Assembly: GCA_034423775.1 (NCBI GenBank)
Contig: CP139918.1
Span: forward strand, 1,984,001 to 2,048,000
Direction of reading: 5' to 3'
DNA: 64,000 bases
Source of the DNA: Alphaproteobacteria bacterium US3C007
GTDB taxonomy: Bacteria; Pseudomonadota; Alphaproteobacteria; Rhodobacterales; Rhodobacteraceae
Position numbers and translations under genes: made by a program. Positions 63,922-64,000 of this stretch are shown here, one piece after another (position 1 is the first letter of the stretch; each line of letters begins with the position of its first letter). The notes under the pieces were generated by a model that saw nothing but the letters and a program-made list of their open reading frames with translations, searched no databases and was not told where the DNA came from.

Positions 63922-64000
63922 TTAATGTTGGTTCGAGTGCTTGGGCATATTTTCAAGTTGCTCAAGCCGTTGCGGGCGCAGCTGCTGAGGCTTGACATTA
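63922..64000 (-). CDS. Possible C-terminal end of a gene entering from the right
   Basis: From the right edge one minus-strand frame is open to a TAA at 63922-63924 and reads KPQQLRPQRLEQLENMPKHS before the final residues. The composition is protein-like (glutamine-rich, charged). Too little is present for any identity; it could be a chance frame. Confidence 0.3.
   Translation of the reverse strand, partial: NVKPQQLRPQRLEQLENMPKHSNQH

Overview
The window looks like a chromosome segment of a marine alphaproteobacterium of the Roseobacter group (Rhodobacterales). The evidence is the set and order of housekeeping genes (trpS, murJ-glnD, rsmI-yraN-gshB, an rpoH2-type sigma factor, coaBC-dut, lgt-midA-pgeF, proC-csaA), the polyol ABC transporter smoEFGK with mannitol dehydrogenase, and many small Roseobacter-style membrane proteins. 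Base composition is visibly lower in GC than textbook Roseobacters. A pelagic lineage is likely, but I cannot fix genus or species from sequence alone.

Bases 1-34,125 are mostly conserved core genes: amino acid and tRNA metabolism (ilvE, trpS), envelope synthesis (murJ, an LpoA-like lipoprotein, lgt), nitrogen sensing (glnD), cobalamin assembly (cobP, a cobC-like phosphatase), CoA and nucleotide metabolism (coaBC, dut, purEK), and proteostasis (rpoH2, groESL under a CIRCE operator, hsp20 under a sigma-32-type promoter, an M3 oligopeptidase, trxB). Oddities here are a rhomboid homologue without catalytic residues, an orphan phnM, a MoeB-like enzyme fused to membrane helices, and two mutually exclusive hairpins in the coaBC leader.

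Bases 34,179-39,563 are a compact integrative element in tRNA-Leu(UAA), bounded by 46-bp direct repeats that differ at one base. It carries only three sizeable genes: a tyrosine integrase; a divergent single-subunit polymerase-like protein whose motifs resemble both DNA polymerase A and T7-type RNA polymerase; and a 669-residue flagellin whose variable middle is replaced by seven beta-propeller-like repeats. A near-consensus sigma-54 promoter lies between the polymerase-like gene and the flagellin. This element is the strongest candidate in the window for an undescribed system: a mobile element that brings a propeller-decorated flagellin under host-type regulation.

Bases 39,563-46,550 are an accessory zone with dispersed repeats, an RraA-like aldolase, a gltIJKL-type amino acid ABC transporter, a fatty acid hydroxylase/sterol desaturase-like protein and gene debris, including a frame broken at a nine-G run. 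Bases 46,550-53,562 are a complete polyol uptake and oxidation operon with its LacI-family regulator, two matching operator-like sites and a previously easy-to-miss 49-codon gene translationally coupled on both sides. Bases 54,200-64,000 hold small membrane proteins, a queuosine-precursor transporter, two aldo/keto reductases, a D-threonine aldolase/D-serine dehydratase-like enzyme next to an inverted fragment of a paralogue, mannonate dehydratase (uxuA) and a malate/L-lactate dehydrogenase-family oxidoreductase, together suggesting use of sugar acids and related carbonyl compounds.
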